Assembly (NCBI GenBank): GCA_963791455.1
Contig: CAWBSM010000004.1
Location: 372,001 to 436,000 of the forward strand
DNA: 64,000 bases
Direction of reading: 5' to 3'
Origin: Bog-473 sp963791455
GTDB lineage: Bacteria; Actinomycetota; Acidimicrobiia; Acidimicrobiales; RAAP-2
Shown: positions 44,901 to 53,629 of the stretch, piece after piece
How positions within the stretch are numbered: the first letter of the stretch is position 1
How the letters are laid out: each line of letters starts with the position of its first letter
Notes under the pieces: generated by a model
Told to the model about the DNA's origin: nothing
Seen by the model: the letters and a program-made list of their open reading frames with translations, nothing else
Database searches by the model: none
Made by a program: the position numbers and the translations under genes

Positions 44901-46274
44901 TTGGGCGTGGCAGCGCCTGTAGTCCGGTACACCGATGCGAGTGGGGTCAAGATCGCGTACGAGGTGTTCGGATCTGGGCCCTTTGACATCGTCTATGCGC
45001 CGTCCCACGTCACCCACCTCGGGCTGGTGTGGAGAATTCGTCCGTGGGCCGACTTTCTGAGGCGTCTCGGCGAGTTGGGGCGGGTCATCGTGTTCGATAA
45101 GCGCGGGACGGGATTGTCTGATCGCTCTGTAGGGATCCCTGACATAGACGAGCGCATGGATGACATCCGTGCGGTCATGGACGCGGCCGGTTCGCGGCGG
45201 GCTGCCCTCATTGGCACGTCGGAGGGCGGCACCATGTGCGCAGTCTTCGCCGCAACCTTCCCGGAACGGTGCTGGGCTCTTATTCTCTGGGGCTCGCTGC
45301 CCCGCTTGCGATTCGCCCGCGACTACCGGGGTGGATTCACCGACGAGGAACTCGACGAGGGCGATGCTTGGCAAGATACGCACCCCTGGGGCGATCACGA
45401 ACGCATGGACGGACAGGCCCGGTGGATCCTTCCCTCGAGCAGCGCAAGCGACAGACAGGCCCTGATCAATATGTTGCTTGCCGGAGCGGACGACAAGTCG
45501 ATGCGTGCTTTAGGCGAGATGAACCGGGAGATGGACGTCCGGACTGCGCTGCCGGCCATCAACGTTCCGACATTAGTGACCTGCTGGGAAGAAGAACCAC
45601 CCCACATCACCTTCGGGTCACGAGCGTTTGCGGAAGGAATACCAGGATCAGTGTTCGTGGAGCTTCCCGGCCAAGGCCACCTGCCCTTCGGCACTAAAGA
45701 TGATGCTCGCGCTTACGCGCAAATCGAGGAGTTTCTCCGCCATAGCTGGGTTGGCGCACTCAACGAGCCCGACCACCATCGATTGCTAGCGACAATTCTG
45801 TTCACCGACGTCGTGGGGTCGACCGACAAGGCAGTCGCACTTGGTGACCGTGAATGGCTTGGCCTCCTTGAGCGCTATTACGCGACCGTCCGACTTCTTC
45901 TCGCCCGGCACAAAGGAGTTGAGATCGATACTGCGGGCGACGGTTTCCTCGCTCGTTTCGATGGTCCGGCCCGGGCGATCCGATGTGCCGACGACATCGT
46001 CAAATCCGTCCGTAGTCTTGGGATCGAGGTCCGAGCCGGTCTGCACACGGGCGAATGCGAACTCCTAGGCAACGGGGACATTGGCGGGATCGCCGTTCAC
46101 ATCGGAGCCCGCGTATCGTCCCGGGCGACGGCAGGGGAAGTCCTGGTATCCAGAACGGTCACTGACCTCGTCTCGGGCTCTGGCATCACGTTCGTAGACC
46201 GTGGTGAGCACGACCTCAAGGGAGTGCCAGGTACCTGGCGGCTCTACGCCGTACAAGGATTTACCGATCGATAA
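44901..46274 (+). CDS. Alpha/beta hydrolase fused to class III adenylate/guanylate cyclase
   Basis: 457 residues. The N-terminal alpha/beta hydrolase (about 5-280) has FDKRGTGLS and nucleophile elbow GTSEGG (Ser107); its late His is probably in GQGHLPFG. The C-terminal cyclase catalytic domain (about 290-455) has LFTDVVGSTD and DTAGDGFLARF with the two metal Asp, GLHTGE, and HIGARVSSRA. Known actinobacterial fusion: ligand binding or hydrolysis may gate cAMP/cGMP production. TTG (44901) or GTG (44907) start. Cytosolic, no membrane segment. Monocistronic. Confidence 0.9.
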   Translation: MGVAAPVVRYTDASGVKIAYEVFGSGPFDIVYAPSHVTHLGLVWRIRPWADFLRRLGELGRVIVFDKRGTGLSDRSVGIPDIDERMDDIRAVMDAAGSRRAALIGTSEGGTMCAVFAATFPERCWALILWGSLPRLRFARDYRGGFTDEELDEGDAWQDTHPWGDHERMDGQARWILPSSSASDRQALINMLLAGADDKSMRALGEMNREMDVRTALPAINVPTLVTCWEEEPPHITFGSRAFAEGIPGSVFVELPGQGHLPFGTKDDARAYAQIEEFLRHSWVGALNEPDHHRLLATILFTDVVGSTDKAVALGDREWLGLLERYYATVRLLLARHKGVEIDTAGDGFLARFDGPARAIRCADDIVKSVRSLGIEVRAGLHTGECELLGNGDIGGIAVHIGARVSSRATAGEVLVSRTVTDLVSGSGITFVDRGEHDLKGVPGTWRLYAVQGFTDR

Positions 46275-46484
46275 CGCCCAAAGTTGTGTAGAAGAGCAAA
46301 CCCGGCGATACGCGTTGGCATGGATGCCGAGGGACTGAGATCCCCGTGCCGGCCTCCGGGTTATTACCCTGTGACTCGGGGACTTACCAAGCAGTGCTCC
46401 AACTCGTCAGCGTGCTCCTCAGAGGTCCTGTCTCCTTGGGGGCGCCTGAGGAGAGCCTGTAGCGATGACCTAGAAGGGAGAGTC

Positions 46485-47174
46485 ATGCAGACACCGCCGA
46501 TCGTTTCGCGGGACGAGTGGAACGCCGAACGAGAGAAAATGCTGATCAAGGAGAAGGAGGTCACTCGCGCCCGCGACGCGCTCGCGGCTGAACGGCGACG
46601 GATGCCCTGGATGGCCCTCGACAAGGAATATTGGTTCGAGGGCCCCGCCGGACGGGTGAGCCTCACGGATCTCTTTGATGGCCGCCATCAGCTGATCGTT
46701 TACCGCGCCTTCTACGGACCCGAAGTGACCACGTACGCCGAAGGCGGCTCGTACCCCGAGCGGGCTTGTGTGGGCTGCTCCTTAGGCGCCGATCAGGTGG
46801 CGCACCCTGGCCACCTGCACGCGAGGAACACGTCGCTTGCATGGGTATCACGGGCGCCGCAGGCCGACATCCAAAGTTTAAAGAAGCGACACGGATGGGA
46901 CCACATCCCCTGGTACACGATCACCGACGACTTCGACAGGGACTTCGACGTCGACGAGTGGCACGGCACCAACGCGTTCATACGCGAGGGCGACCAGAAC
47001 TTCCGCACCTACTTCATCAATGTTCGAGGCGACGAGCAGATGGGTGGGACCTGGAACTACCTCGACATCACGGCGCTTGGTCGTCAGGAAGAGTGGGAGG
47101 ACTCGCCCGAGGGGTACCCGCAGACTGCGCCGTACCAATGGTGGAACTACCATGACGCGTACAGCGCCGGATAG
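46485..47174 (+). CDS. DUF899 family (thioredoxin-fold) protein
   Basis: 229 residues. Start ATG at 46485 with AAGGGAG upstream. Opening VSRDEWNAEREKMLIKEKEV, RRRMPWMALDKEYWFEG and C-V-G-C (ACVGCSLGAD) followed by WVSRAPQADIQSLKKRHGW are the family pattern of DUF899, which resembles thioredoxin/AhpC folds. The CVGC pair could be redox-active. End PYQWWNYHDAYSAG. Function unknown. Stands alone. Confidence 0.9.
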   Translation: MQTPPIVSRDEWNAEREKMLIKEKEVTRARDALAAERRRMPWMALDKEYWFEGPAGRVSLTDLFDGRHQLIVYRAFYGPEVTTYAEGGSYPERACVGCSLGADQVAHPGHLHARNTSLAWVSRAPQADIQSLKKRHGWDHIPWYTITDDFDRDFDVDEWHGTNAFIREGDQNFRTYFINVRGDEQMGGTWNYLDITALGRQEEWEDSPEGYPQTAPYQWWNYHDAYSAG

Positions 47175-47794
47175 TGAGATTCGGTCTACAACCGACGAAG
47201 GTTGTTTACACCGTGGCCCTCTGAAAGGAGGGCTCCTTGGACGATCAAGAGTAGCCGCACAGGATCAAGCACCGCCGCGTTGTGTATCACGCCAAGAGGT
47301 GACTGGGAACGTGCCGACCATCGGTCAGCCCTCAAGGCTGCCCAAACCGATCCAAGAGGTGGGCCCAGACGCCGTCTGGATCGAGGCGCCGAGCCACGAG
47401 TTACCCGCCCATCCATCCACGACGTGTCCATTTCCCCGAAGGACAGATATGTTCCGGGAGCCCCACTGGCTGCTGGCACCATCTTCACTGGCTCCAAAGC
47501 TTCCCTCACTCCCCGTGGCGTGAGCGGTTGCGCGTCCGCGAACGCGTGCGTGAGGACGGGTCGCCAGGTCAACTGTTGGCCGACGGCGTTGGCAGGGTCG
47601 TATTGGTAGACCCGATACGGGTGCTGGTACCCGCGGCCTCCATGTCCACGCACACTGGGGCAGATCGTGACCGAAGACCGTCGATTAGTTCTACAGCATT
47701 TCCAAGAGAACCATGCGACGCCATGACGCCCAGGCGTCTTGCTAAGCACGCCGCTCACGAGGCCAGAACGCCCGAAATGGGACTTCTTCGCGTG
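47175..47794. other. Stretch without confident gene; possible VOC scar
   Basis: 620 bp. On the minus strand near 47390-47325 one frame reads RLDPDGVWAHLLDRFGQP then stop, like the end of a VOC protein, but a stop precedes it and no first half can be found. Otherwise no supported feature. Confidence 0.3.
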
Positions 47795-48520
47795 CTACGG
47801 ATGCAATAGGCTCTCGTTTGGCGTAGGTCCGGAGGCCGTATGCTTGAGAGCAAGGATAGGCTTCCACGGCTCACCACGACGGGCGGCGATACCGACCAAC
47901 AACGTGAGAATCCGATCGGTGACGCCGCTTTCCGATGAGACCGTGGTTCTCGTGATTTTCCGTAAATTGGGCAGGGCGTCACTGGGCTCATGGGCCAGCA
48001 TCCGACTGTATTGGGTAGAGAGCTGACGACCGGCGCGCGCCGCCTCGAGCTCACGGATCTGGGTTACCGCAGCACCGAGCGCGCAGTCGCTGACGAGCCC
48101 ATACGCTTCGATCGCGTCTGTGGGGTCGAATCCCTGACGGGTGAGCACGCCGAGCACGGCATCCATGTGTGGTGCCATGCGTTCGATGCTGATCGAACTG
48201 TTGAGGAATTGGCCAAGTAAGGCCGGCTGCGCGACAAAGGCGTCATAAACGTAGTTCGCCCACTCGAGAAGCCAGCCAGTCCAATGTTGCCCGTGATCCA
48301 CGGGCACAGGAATCTGCGACGCAGAATACTCGGCGCCAAGCGTGACAAGTTCATCGCGTCCTTGGACGTGGTGGTACAGCCCGGCAACGCTGACGCCGAG
48401 ATATTCGGCGACGGCTTTCATCGTCAACTTGTCCAGACCGACATCGCTGGCGGCGCGTGCGATCATGGTCCGGTCAATACGTGGGCGCCGACCAACCCTG
48501 CGCGTAGCCGCCACGAGCAC
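47795..48520 (-). CDS. TetR family transcriptional regulator
   Basis: About 241 residues. The N-terminal helix-turn-helix reads LTMKAVAEYLGVSVAGLYHH, with the preceding IARAASDVGLDK; the large C-terminal ligand domain is helical (WANYVYDAFVAQPALLGQFL). Start uncertain: GTG at 48520 or 48514 in front of AATRRVGRRPRID; the frame is open further upstream but the product there is Arg-rich. Divergent from the operon that begins at 48723, so it is the likely repressor, with two similar palindromes as candidate operators (48682-48703, 50192-50215). Confidence 0.88.
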   Translation of the reverse strand: MLVAATRRVGRRPRIDRTMIARAASDVGLDKLTMKAVAEYLGVSVAGLYHHVQGRDELVTLGAEYSASQIPVPVDHGQHWTGWLLEWANYVYDAFVAQPALLGQFLNSSISIERMAPHMDAVLGVLTRQGFDPTDAIEAYGLVSDCALGAAVTQIRELEAARAGRQLSTQYSRMLAHEPSDALPNLRKITRTTVSSESGVTDRILTLLVGIAARRGEPWKPILALKHTASGPTPNESLLHP

Positions 48521-48681
48521 CGGTGCAGGCGTTCTCGGCTCGCTCAACCGCGGTCCTCGATCACGACGCCTCCAGATGCGACACGGTGGGGAATTCGAAT
48601 GAAGTCGAGGATACCTTTTCCCCAGAGTACGGACTTGATCCGGAGTTCCCACCCGGACCACCTCGCACGTTTTCGAATATC

Positions 48682-48703
48682 ATACTTGAATCTGATTCGG
48701 TAC
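48682..48703. promoter_or_regulatory. Candidate TetR operator 1
   Basis: 22-bp imperfect palindrome between the divergent TetR and operon starts: ATAC, then GAATC-T-GATTC (perfect arms), then GTAC. Lies about 160 bp from the regulator start and 20 bp before the first operon codon, overlapping the expected promoter. Similar in core and ATAC ends to 50192-50215. Confidence 0.5.
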
Positions 48704-48722
48704 TTAGCAAGACTCGCCAACT

Positions 48723-49139
48723 GTGCGCCCGGCAGTGGTCTACGACCCATACGACCCCGAGATCGACGCGGGCTTGGATCGGGGAGGGTGCCTCATAACG
48801 AAGGAGCTCCTCGACGGAGTCGTGACCCGTGAAGTCGATTGGCACGGTTGCACGGTGCCGCCATTCTCGATGCTGGTCCTTCTCACCGGCAGCGCGAGTC
48901 TAGACGAGCGCGAGAATCCCGACGCCGATCGATACGACGTCGAGCGCCGATTCGATCACCTTACCTTCGGTTACGGCATTCATTTCTGTCTTGGAGCCAG
49001 TTTCGCCCGCTTGGAAGACCGCGTCGTTTTAGAGGAGATGCTCGCTCGATTCCCGCAGTGGGGGGTCGACGAGACCCGAGTGCAGTTGGTGCGTGCTTCG
49101 ACGGTCCGTGGACCGGTACACGTTCCGGCGACCGTTTGA
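48723..49139 (+). pseudogene. Internally deleted cytochrome P450
   Basis: 138 residues: the very N-terminus of a P450 (VVYDPYDPEIDA, as in the P450s at 1880 and 6298) runs straight into the last third (LTGSASLDERENPDADRYDV, haem loop FGYGIHFCLGASFAR). The proximal Cys is present, but the I helix and ExxR are deleted, about 250 residues. The reading frame is kept throughout, so a small haem-loop protein could still be made. It heads the operon, 35 bp before the SDR. Confidence 0.85.
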
Positions 49140-49174
49140 GCGAGCCCGATGACACACAGTTTCTAGGAGGTCCA

Positions 49175-50029
49175 ATGGAAGAGCTTTCTGGCAAGGTTGC
49201 CGTAGTCACGGGGGGTGCCTCGGGCATCGGATTGGCGTTGGCTCGAGCGTTCTTGGCCGAAGACATGAGGGTCGTCGTCGCGGATGTCGAGGCAGAGGCG
49301 CTCGCCAGAGCGCTGAACGAACTTGACGGCGGTGAGGCCGCCACCGGAATTCTCACCGACGTGACGAACTGGGAGTCAGTCGAGAATCTCGCCAATACGA
49401 CGTTCGATCATTTCGGGGCTTGTCACGTGCTCTGCAACAATGCTGGAGTTGGCGCTCCCTCATCAAATGTATGGGAGACAACAATCAATGACTGGCGCTG
49501 GGTCCATGGCGTCAACGTCATGGGTGTCGTTCACGGCATCCAAGCCTTCGTCCCACGCATGATCGCGTCCGGCGAGCAGGGCTTCATCGTGAACACGTCG
49601 TCGGGGGATGGCGGTATCGCGCCTATGCCAAGCGCATCCGTGTACGCGAGCAGCAAAGCTGCCGTCACGAGCTTGACCGAATGCTTGGCGTCCCAGCTGG
49701 TATCTGAGGGAACGAATATTCGAGCGGGTATCTTTTACCCATCGGGAGGTCTACTCCGGACCGGATTGTGGACTGCCGACCGCAACCGCCCTTCCGAGCT
49801 TGCCCGCGAGCGGCCGCGCACGAGCGAAGTGATGACGATCGAAAAGCTCGAGGCGATGGCCAAAAAGGGCGGGCGCGAGTTGAAGTTCCAAGACCTCGAC
49901 GAGCTCGCACAAGTGGTGATTGACGGCATCCGCGCCGAACGATTTGTCATGATGATCGACCTCGCGTCCATTGGAGAGACGATGCGCGCGCGGGCCGCGA
50001 CTCTCGAGAAAGGGGAGTTGCCGAGCTAA
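49175..50029 (+). CDS. SDR family oxidoreductase
   Basis: 284 residues. TGGASGIGLA, NNAGVG, NTSSGDGG and catalytic YASSK. The C-terminal tail (IRAERFVMMIDLAS) matches the kind of tail in the broken SDR at 34092. ATG with TAGGAGG eight bases upstream. In the TetR-linked operon between the P450 remnant and the amidohydrolase. Confidence 0.92.
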   Translation: MEELSGKVAVVTGGASGIGLALARAFLAEDMRVVVADVEAEALARALNELDGGEAATGILTDVTNWESVENLANTTFDHFGACHVLCNNAGVGAPSSNVWETTINDWRWVHGVNVMGVVHGIQAFVPRMIASGEQGFIVNTSSGDGGIAPMPSASVYASSKAAVTSLTECLASQLVSEGTNIRAGIFYPSGGLLRTGLWTADRNRPSELARERPRTSEVMTIEKLEAMAKKGGRELKFQDLDELAQVVIDGIRAERFVMMIDLASIGETMRARAATLEKGELPS

Positions 50030-50191
50030 CGCGCCGGGGGGACTTGGTTGGTCAATCCGCCGGCGCCGCATCCTTGGGCTTGCGCTCGCCAGGCCTACTT
50101 GGCTCGAGCGGCACCTTGGGGCACCTGGGCTCGACCAGTAGATTCCCGAATGAAATTCGAAAACAGCTCGACATTCTTCAACAGGGCTTCT

Positions 50192-50235
50192 ATACTGATC
50201 TGAATTCAGAAATACGCTTGAATATGCGATTCTGG
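50192..50235. promoter_or_regulatory. Candidate TetR operator 2
   Basis: 50192-50215 is a 24-bp imperfect palindrome: ATAC ends around the perfect core TCTGAATTCAGA (50199-50210). A further CTTGAAT-N4-GATTC (50217-50232) echoes the GAATC/GATTC arms of operator 1. Ends 8 bp before the amidohydrolase start, so a second, internal promoter may be controlled by the same regulator. Confidence 0.5.
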
Positions 50236-50243
50236 GGGCTCGA

Positions 50244-51467
50244 ATGGACAAGTACCTCGTGATCTCCGCCGATGGTCATGCCGGACCCCCCGCGGCGGTA
50301 TACCGCGAGTATCTCGTGGCAGATCTACGTGATCGTTTCGACGAGCACCAGCAGATGATGGTCGAGATGCGCGAAGCGATGAATCGAGCGGACACCTCTA
50401 AATTCCGCAGCAGCTGGGAGGCGGAAACCGACGGCGACGGCGGCCTCACGGCGGCCTATGACTCGTCTGTGCGGAATGCCATCCTCGACAGAGAAGGCGT
50501 AGCGGCGGAGGTCCTCTTTCCTGATGCTGACGTGCTCGGAACCGGACGCGTCGCGGCGTCACCATTTGGCACCGGTCTCGCCGGTGGGGTCGGCGATCCA
50601 CGAGAGGTTGTAGAGGGGAGTCGCGCGCACAACCGTTGGCTCTCAGACTTTGTCAACGAGGAGCCACAACGTCGCATCGGCGTTGCGGTGATCCCAGCCA
50701 TCATCCCTGACATGGACACCGTGCTTCAACTCGTGCGCGAAGCGAAAGACTTGGGTCATCGTGGCATCCTGATCCCGACACGTTGGTTCGATCGCCCTGC
50801 GTATCACGACCCTTGGTACGAACCGCTCTGGGCGCTCACCGAGGAGCTTGGCCTGGTGTTGCACACGCACTCGGGCGCTGGCCCAACTGACATAGGCATC
50901 GGACCGGGCATGCTTCCGATTTACGCGTCCGAAGCGGGATGGTGGGCGGCGCGACCACTGGCGGTATTCATTTGGGGTGGAATTTTCGAACGGCATCCCA
51001 ACCTGATGTATTCCATGGCTGAGAACGCAGCATGGTGGGTTCCTGATCAGATCCGGAAGATGGACGAGAAGTGGATCGGCGGGCACAACACTCGTAAGTT
51101 CGGAGATGCATTTCGCCTAGAGCTCTCCATGAAGCCGAGCCAGTACCTCAACAGAAACTGCTTCTTCGCCGCCTCGACACCAGGTGAAGACGATATTGAT
51201 CGCCGTCACGACATCGGCCTTGGCAATTTGATGTGGGGCAACGATCTCCCCCATCCCGAAGGTACCTTTCCGTATACACGTTTCTGGATCTGGAAGCGCT
51301 TCAAGGACATCCCAGACGAGGAGACGCGGCAAGTTCTGGGCCTCACTGCTGCGAATCTCTACGCGATCGATGTCGGCGCGTCCCAGCCACTTGTGGACAA
51401 GATCGGCCCGACTATTGAAGAAGTGCACGGGGATGCACCAGCCGGGCGGATACCGCTCGAAGTCTGA
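50244..51467 (+). CDS. Amidohydrolase 2-family metal hydrolase/decarboxylase
   Basis: 407 residues, ACMSD-like barrel: VISADGHAGPP at strand one, HTHSGAG near mid-protein with a His pair, and GNDLPHPEGT with the conserved Asp near the end. Paralogous to 26876. The start codon lies directly after candidate operator 2, with no clear ribosome site of its own (GGGGGCTCGAATG). Followed 11 bp later by the putative ATC start of the Rieske oxygenase. Likely acts on a ring-cleaved or oxygenated acid. Confidence 0.92.
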   Translation: MDKYLVISADGHAGPPAAVYREYLVADLRDRFDEHQQMMVEMREAMNRADTSKFRSSWEAETDGDGGLTAAYDSSVRNAILDREGVAAEVLFPDADVLGTGRVAASPFGTGLAGGVGDPREVVEGSRAHNRWLSDFVNEEPQRRIGVAVIPAIIPDMDTVLQLVREAKDLGHRGILIPTRWFDRPAYHDPWYEPLWALTEELGLVLHTHSGAGPTDIGIGPGMLPIYASEAGWWAARPLAVFIWGGIFERHPNLMYSMAENAAWWVPDQIRKMDEKWIGGHNTRKFGDAFRLELSMKPSQYLNRNCFFAASTPGEDDIDRRHDIGLGNLMWGNDLPHPEGTFPYTRFWIWKRFKDIPDEETRQVLGLTAANLYAIDVGASQPLVDKIGPTIEEVHGDAPAGRIPLEV

Positions 51468-51478
51468 GAAAGGAGAGC

Positions 51479-52519
51479 ATCACGTCGACCACTAAGGAGA
51501 ACACGACATGGACCGGCCAATCAGGGTACGAACCGTCTGCCGGCTTTCCGATGCCACGCAATCTCGGGTCATTGATTGATCGGGCGCAACGCCCAATTGT
51601 GCGCACACCCTCCAAGGAGCCGAGATTCCCGTTTCCGGTCCCCAACGGCTGGTTCGTGGTTGCCGAGGCGCGTGCTTTGGGGCCAGGCGAGATGCAGGCA
51701 TTCAAGGTATTCGGTGAGGATGTCGTGCTATTTCGCGGAGAGGATGGCACCCCGCACATGCTCGATGCCTACTGCGCCCATTTAGGTGCGCACATTGGAG
51801 TAGGTGGTCGGGTCGAAGGGGACTGTATTCGGTGCCCGTTCCATGGCTGGCGGTACGAAGGCACCAGCGGTAGGTGCAACGAGATCCCCTACGGAGACAT
51901 GGATCGGATCCCCAGCAAGGCACGTATCCACTCGTATCCATGTATCGAGCGCAACATGATGATCTGGGCCTGGCACCACCTAGAGGGTGGAGGGCCCTTT
52001 TATGACGTGCCCGAGGTCTCGGAGTTCTCCGACCCTGAGTGGCTTCCGTATGAGATGGTCGAATTCGACGTTGCGACGTGTTGCCAAGAAATGGCGGAGA
52101 ACAACGTTGACTTCGCGCACTTCAAATACGTCCATGGAACCGACTCCATCCCCGATGACGACCTGTTCGTGGACGGCACGTATAAGCGCACCGTGGGCAA
52201 CAACGGCCAATTCGTCCGTGAGGGCTTCGGCCTGGGACTCGGTGTTCTGCGGATCGCCGGCTACGCCACGTTCTTGTCATCGACCACCCCGGTCGACGCC
52301 GAAAACGTTAAGGTGCGCTGGATTTTTACGGCTCCTGCGGCAAACGGTTCGAATGCGGCGCGCCAAGCGGCCGAAGGATTCTCGGCTGGGGTGTCGCAAG
52401 ACCTGCCCATCTGGGAGAACAAGAGATACGTCGAGCGACCGGTGATAACCAAGAGCGAGAAGAAATTGCTCGAGCAGCGCCAGTGGGTCAAACAGTTCTA
52501 CTCAAACTACGACGGCTGA
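51479..52519 (+). CDS. Rieske non-haem iron oxygenase, KshA-like; apparent ATC start
   Basis: Oxygenase alpha subunit, about 346 residues if started at 51479 (322 from the next ATG, 51551). Rieske ligands CAHLGAHIG and CPFHGWRYEG; mononuclear iron site ENNVDFAHFKYVHG (N/D-x2-H-x4-H pattern). Resembles the 3-ketosteroid 9-alpha-hydroxylase/cholesterol-desaturase group. The frame before ATG 51551 is clearly coding-like (TWTGQSGYEPSAGFP) back to ATC at 51479, and AAGGAGAG sits right before that ATC, 11 bp after the amidohydrolase stop. ATG 51551 has no ribosome site. Either ATC initiates or the start was mutated. Needs a ferredoxin reductase from elsewhere. Confidence 0.9.
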   Translation: MTSTTKENTTWTGQSGYEPSAGFPMPRNLGSLIDRAQRPIVRTPSKEPRFPFPVPNGWFVVAEARALGPGEMQAFKVFGEDVVLFRGEDGTPHMLDAYCAHLGAHIGVGGRVEGDCIRCPFHGWRYEGTSGRCNEIPYGDMDRIPSKARIHSYPCIERNMMIWAWHHLEGGGPFYDVPEVSEFSDPEWLPYEMVEFDVATCCQEMAENNVDFAHFKYVHGTDSIPDDDLFVDGTYKRTVGNNGQFVREGFGLGLGVLRIAGYATFLSSTTPVDAENVKVRWIFTAPAANGSNAARQAAEGFSAGVSQDLPIWENKRYVERPVITKSEKKLLEQRQWVKQFYSNYDG

Positions 52520-52569
52520 AGTGATCTGGTGGTTGCTCAAGTCGCCCCTTTCGGCCGAAAGAACCCTCT

Positions 52570-53376
52570 ATGACCACTGCGTGGGTCGGACAGTACTGTC
52601 TGTATGTCATCGACTTGGAGGACAGCACAAGATTTTACGAGAGTCTGGGACTCACGAACACCAGCCGCACTGATCTTGGCGAGATCAAAGAGTCGATCGT
52701 CGAGAACCCCGATAAAGGGGGCAAGCTCCAGCTTGCACAGCGCATGGATCAAGCTGGCCCACTGGACATGGGAAACGCGTTCTGGAAGCTCTACGTCGCG
52801 ACGAATGACATCAACAAGTTGTTTGGCAATGCCGTCAGTGCGGGAGCGGAAGTGGTCTCGGAACCGGCACGGGGAGCTCGATGGCCGATGTCGATCGGAT
52901 TCGTCAAGGACCCCAACGGTTACCTGGTGGAGCTCACACAACGCCATCCATGGAAGGACGGTGACAGCACCACATACTCATGGCTCAATCAATACTGCCT
53001 GTACGTGAGTGATATCGATGCTACATCTTCCTTCTACGAAACGCTCGGCCTTGAGTGCACGAGCCGCACTGACATCCCTGGCCACAAGGAGGCCATCCTT
53101 GAGAATCTCGAGACAGGCGGGAAGATTCAGCTCGCGCAACAACTCGAGAACGATGCCCCGATCGACATGGGTACATCGATGTGGAAGCTCTACATACACA
53201 CCGATGACTGCAAGTCGCTTCATGCGAGGGCGGCCGACGCTGGATACAAGTCCATAGTGGAGCCGTTTCAGCCTGGGCGTTGGCCCGTCACGATGTCCTT
53301 TCTGGCCGACCCGGACGGGTACCAAGTCGAACTCGTGGAGCGTCATCCGGAGCGGGACGACGGTTCGGGGAGTTGA
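52570..53376 (+). CDS. VOC superfamily protein, tandem-duplicated domain
   Basis: 268 residues made of two copies of one VOC domain (about 4-125 and 137-258): each has QYCLYV, FYE(S/T)LGL, SRTD, G(K/G)..LAQ, DMG....WKLY, and VEL(T/V)..RHP. The strand-one ligand is Gln in both (GQYCLYV, NQYCLYV) as in eukaryotic glyoxalase I, and Glu occurs in VEL, but the His residues of extradiol dioxygenases are absent, so ring cleavage is unlikely. Last gene of the TetR-linked operon, 50 bp after the Rieske gene. Confidence 0.9.
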   Translation: MTTAWVGQYCLYVIDLEDSTRFYESLGLTNTSRTDLGEIKESIVENPDKGGKLQLAQRMDQAGPLDMGNAFWKLYVATNDINKLFGNAVSAGAEVVSEPARGARWPMSIGFVKDPNGYLVELTQRHPWKDGDSTTYSWLNQYCLYVSDIDATSSFYETLGLECTSRTDIPGHKEAILENLETGGKIQLAQQLENDAPIDMGTSMWKLYIHTDDCKSLHARAADAGYKSIVEPFQPGRWPVTMSFLADPDGYQVELVERHPERDDGSGS

Positions 53377-53510
53377 GTCCGGGCGCTCGCTCACCGTCGC
53401 GACCATGCCCGGGTCGGCGAGAAGCTCGATGACGATGTCGGCCTCTGTTGTTTCGAAAACTGCTGCGACGTCGGTACACATGCCGCTGGATTCGAGCCGT
53501 TTGCTGGTCG
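53377..53510 (-). pseudogene. Beta-hydroxyacid dehydrogenase N-domain scrap
   Basis: The minus strand reads ATSKRLESSGMCTDVAAV, FETTEADIVIELLADPGM, VATVSE: the 'R.A..L...G..v..t.aeA...ADvvi.ml.dp..v' stretch of the Rossmann domain in 3-hydroxyisobutyrate dehydrogenase-type enzymes, as in the intact gene at 55120. Both ends are missing, and it runs into the VOC gene tail. Confidence 0.4.
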
Positions 53511-53629
53511 CTTCTCGGCATCGATCATTCGGCCGGCATGTTGCGACACGCTCGCATCGGCTTCCAACGGGCCAGGCGGGTCAGCGTACTCCGACACTCA
53601 TTTGGAGGCGGGGGGATGGATCTGCTTGG

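Noticed and set aside
44652..45398. Minus-strand frame opposite the hydrolase-cyclase
   Set aside because: No motifs and no ribosome site, antisense to a well supported gene.
47186..47758. Minus-strand frame of 190 codons
   Set aside because: No family features; the only recognisable piece (DPDGVWAHLLDRFGQP) lies in a different frame and is preceded by a stop.
52570..53376. VOC protein as type I extradiol dioxygenase in a ring-cleavage pathway
   Set aside because: Both domains have Gln at the first metal position and no extradiol His pair; the duplicated glyoxalase-like pattern fits better.
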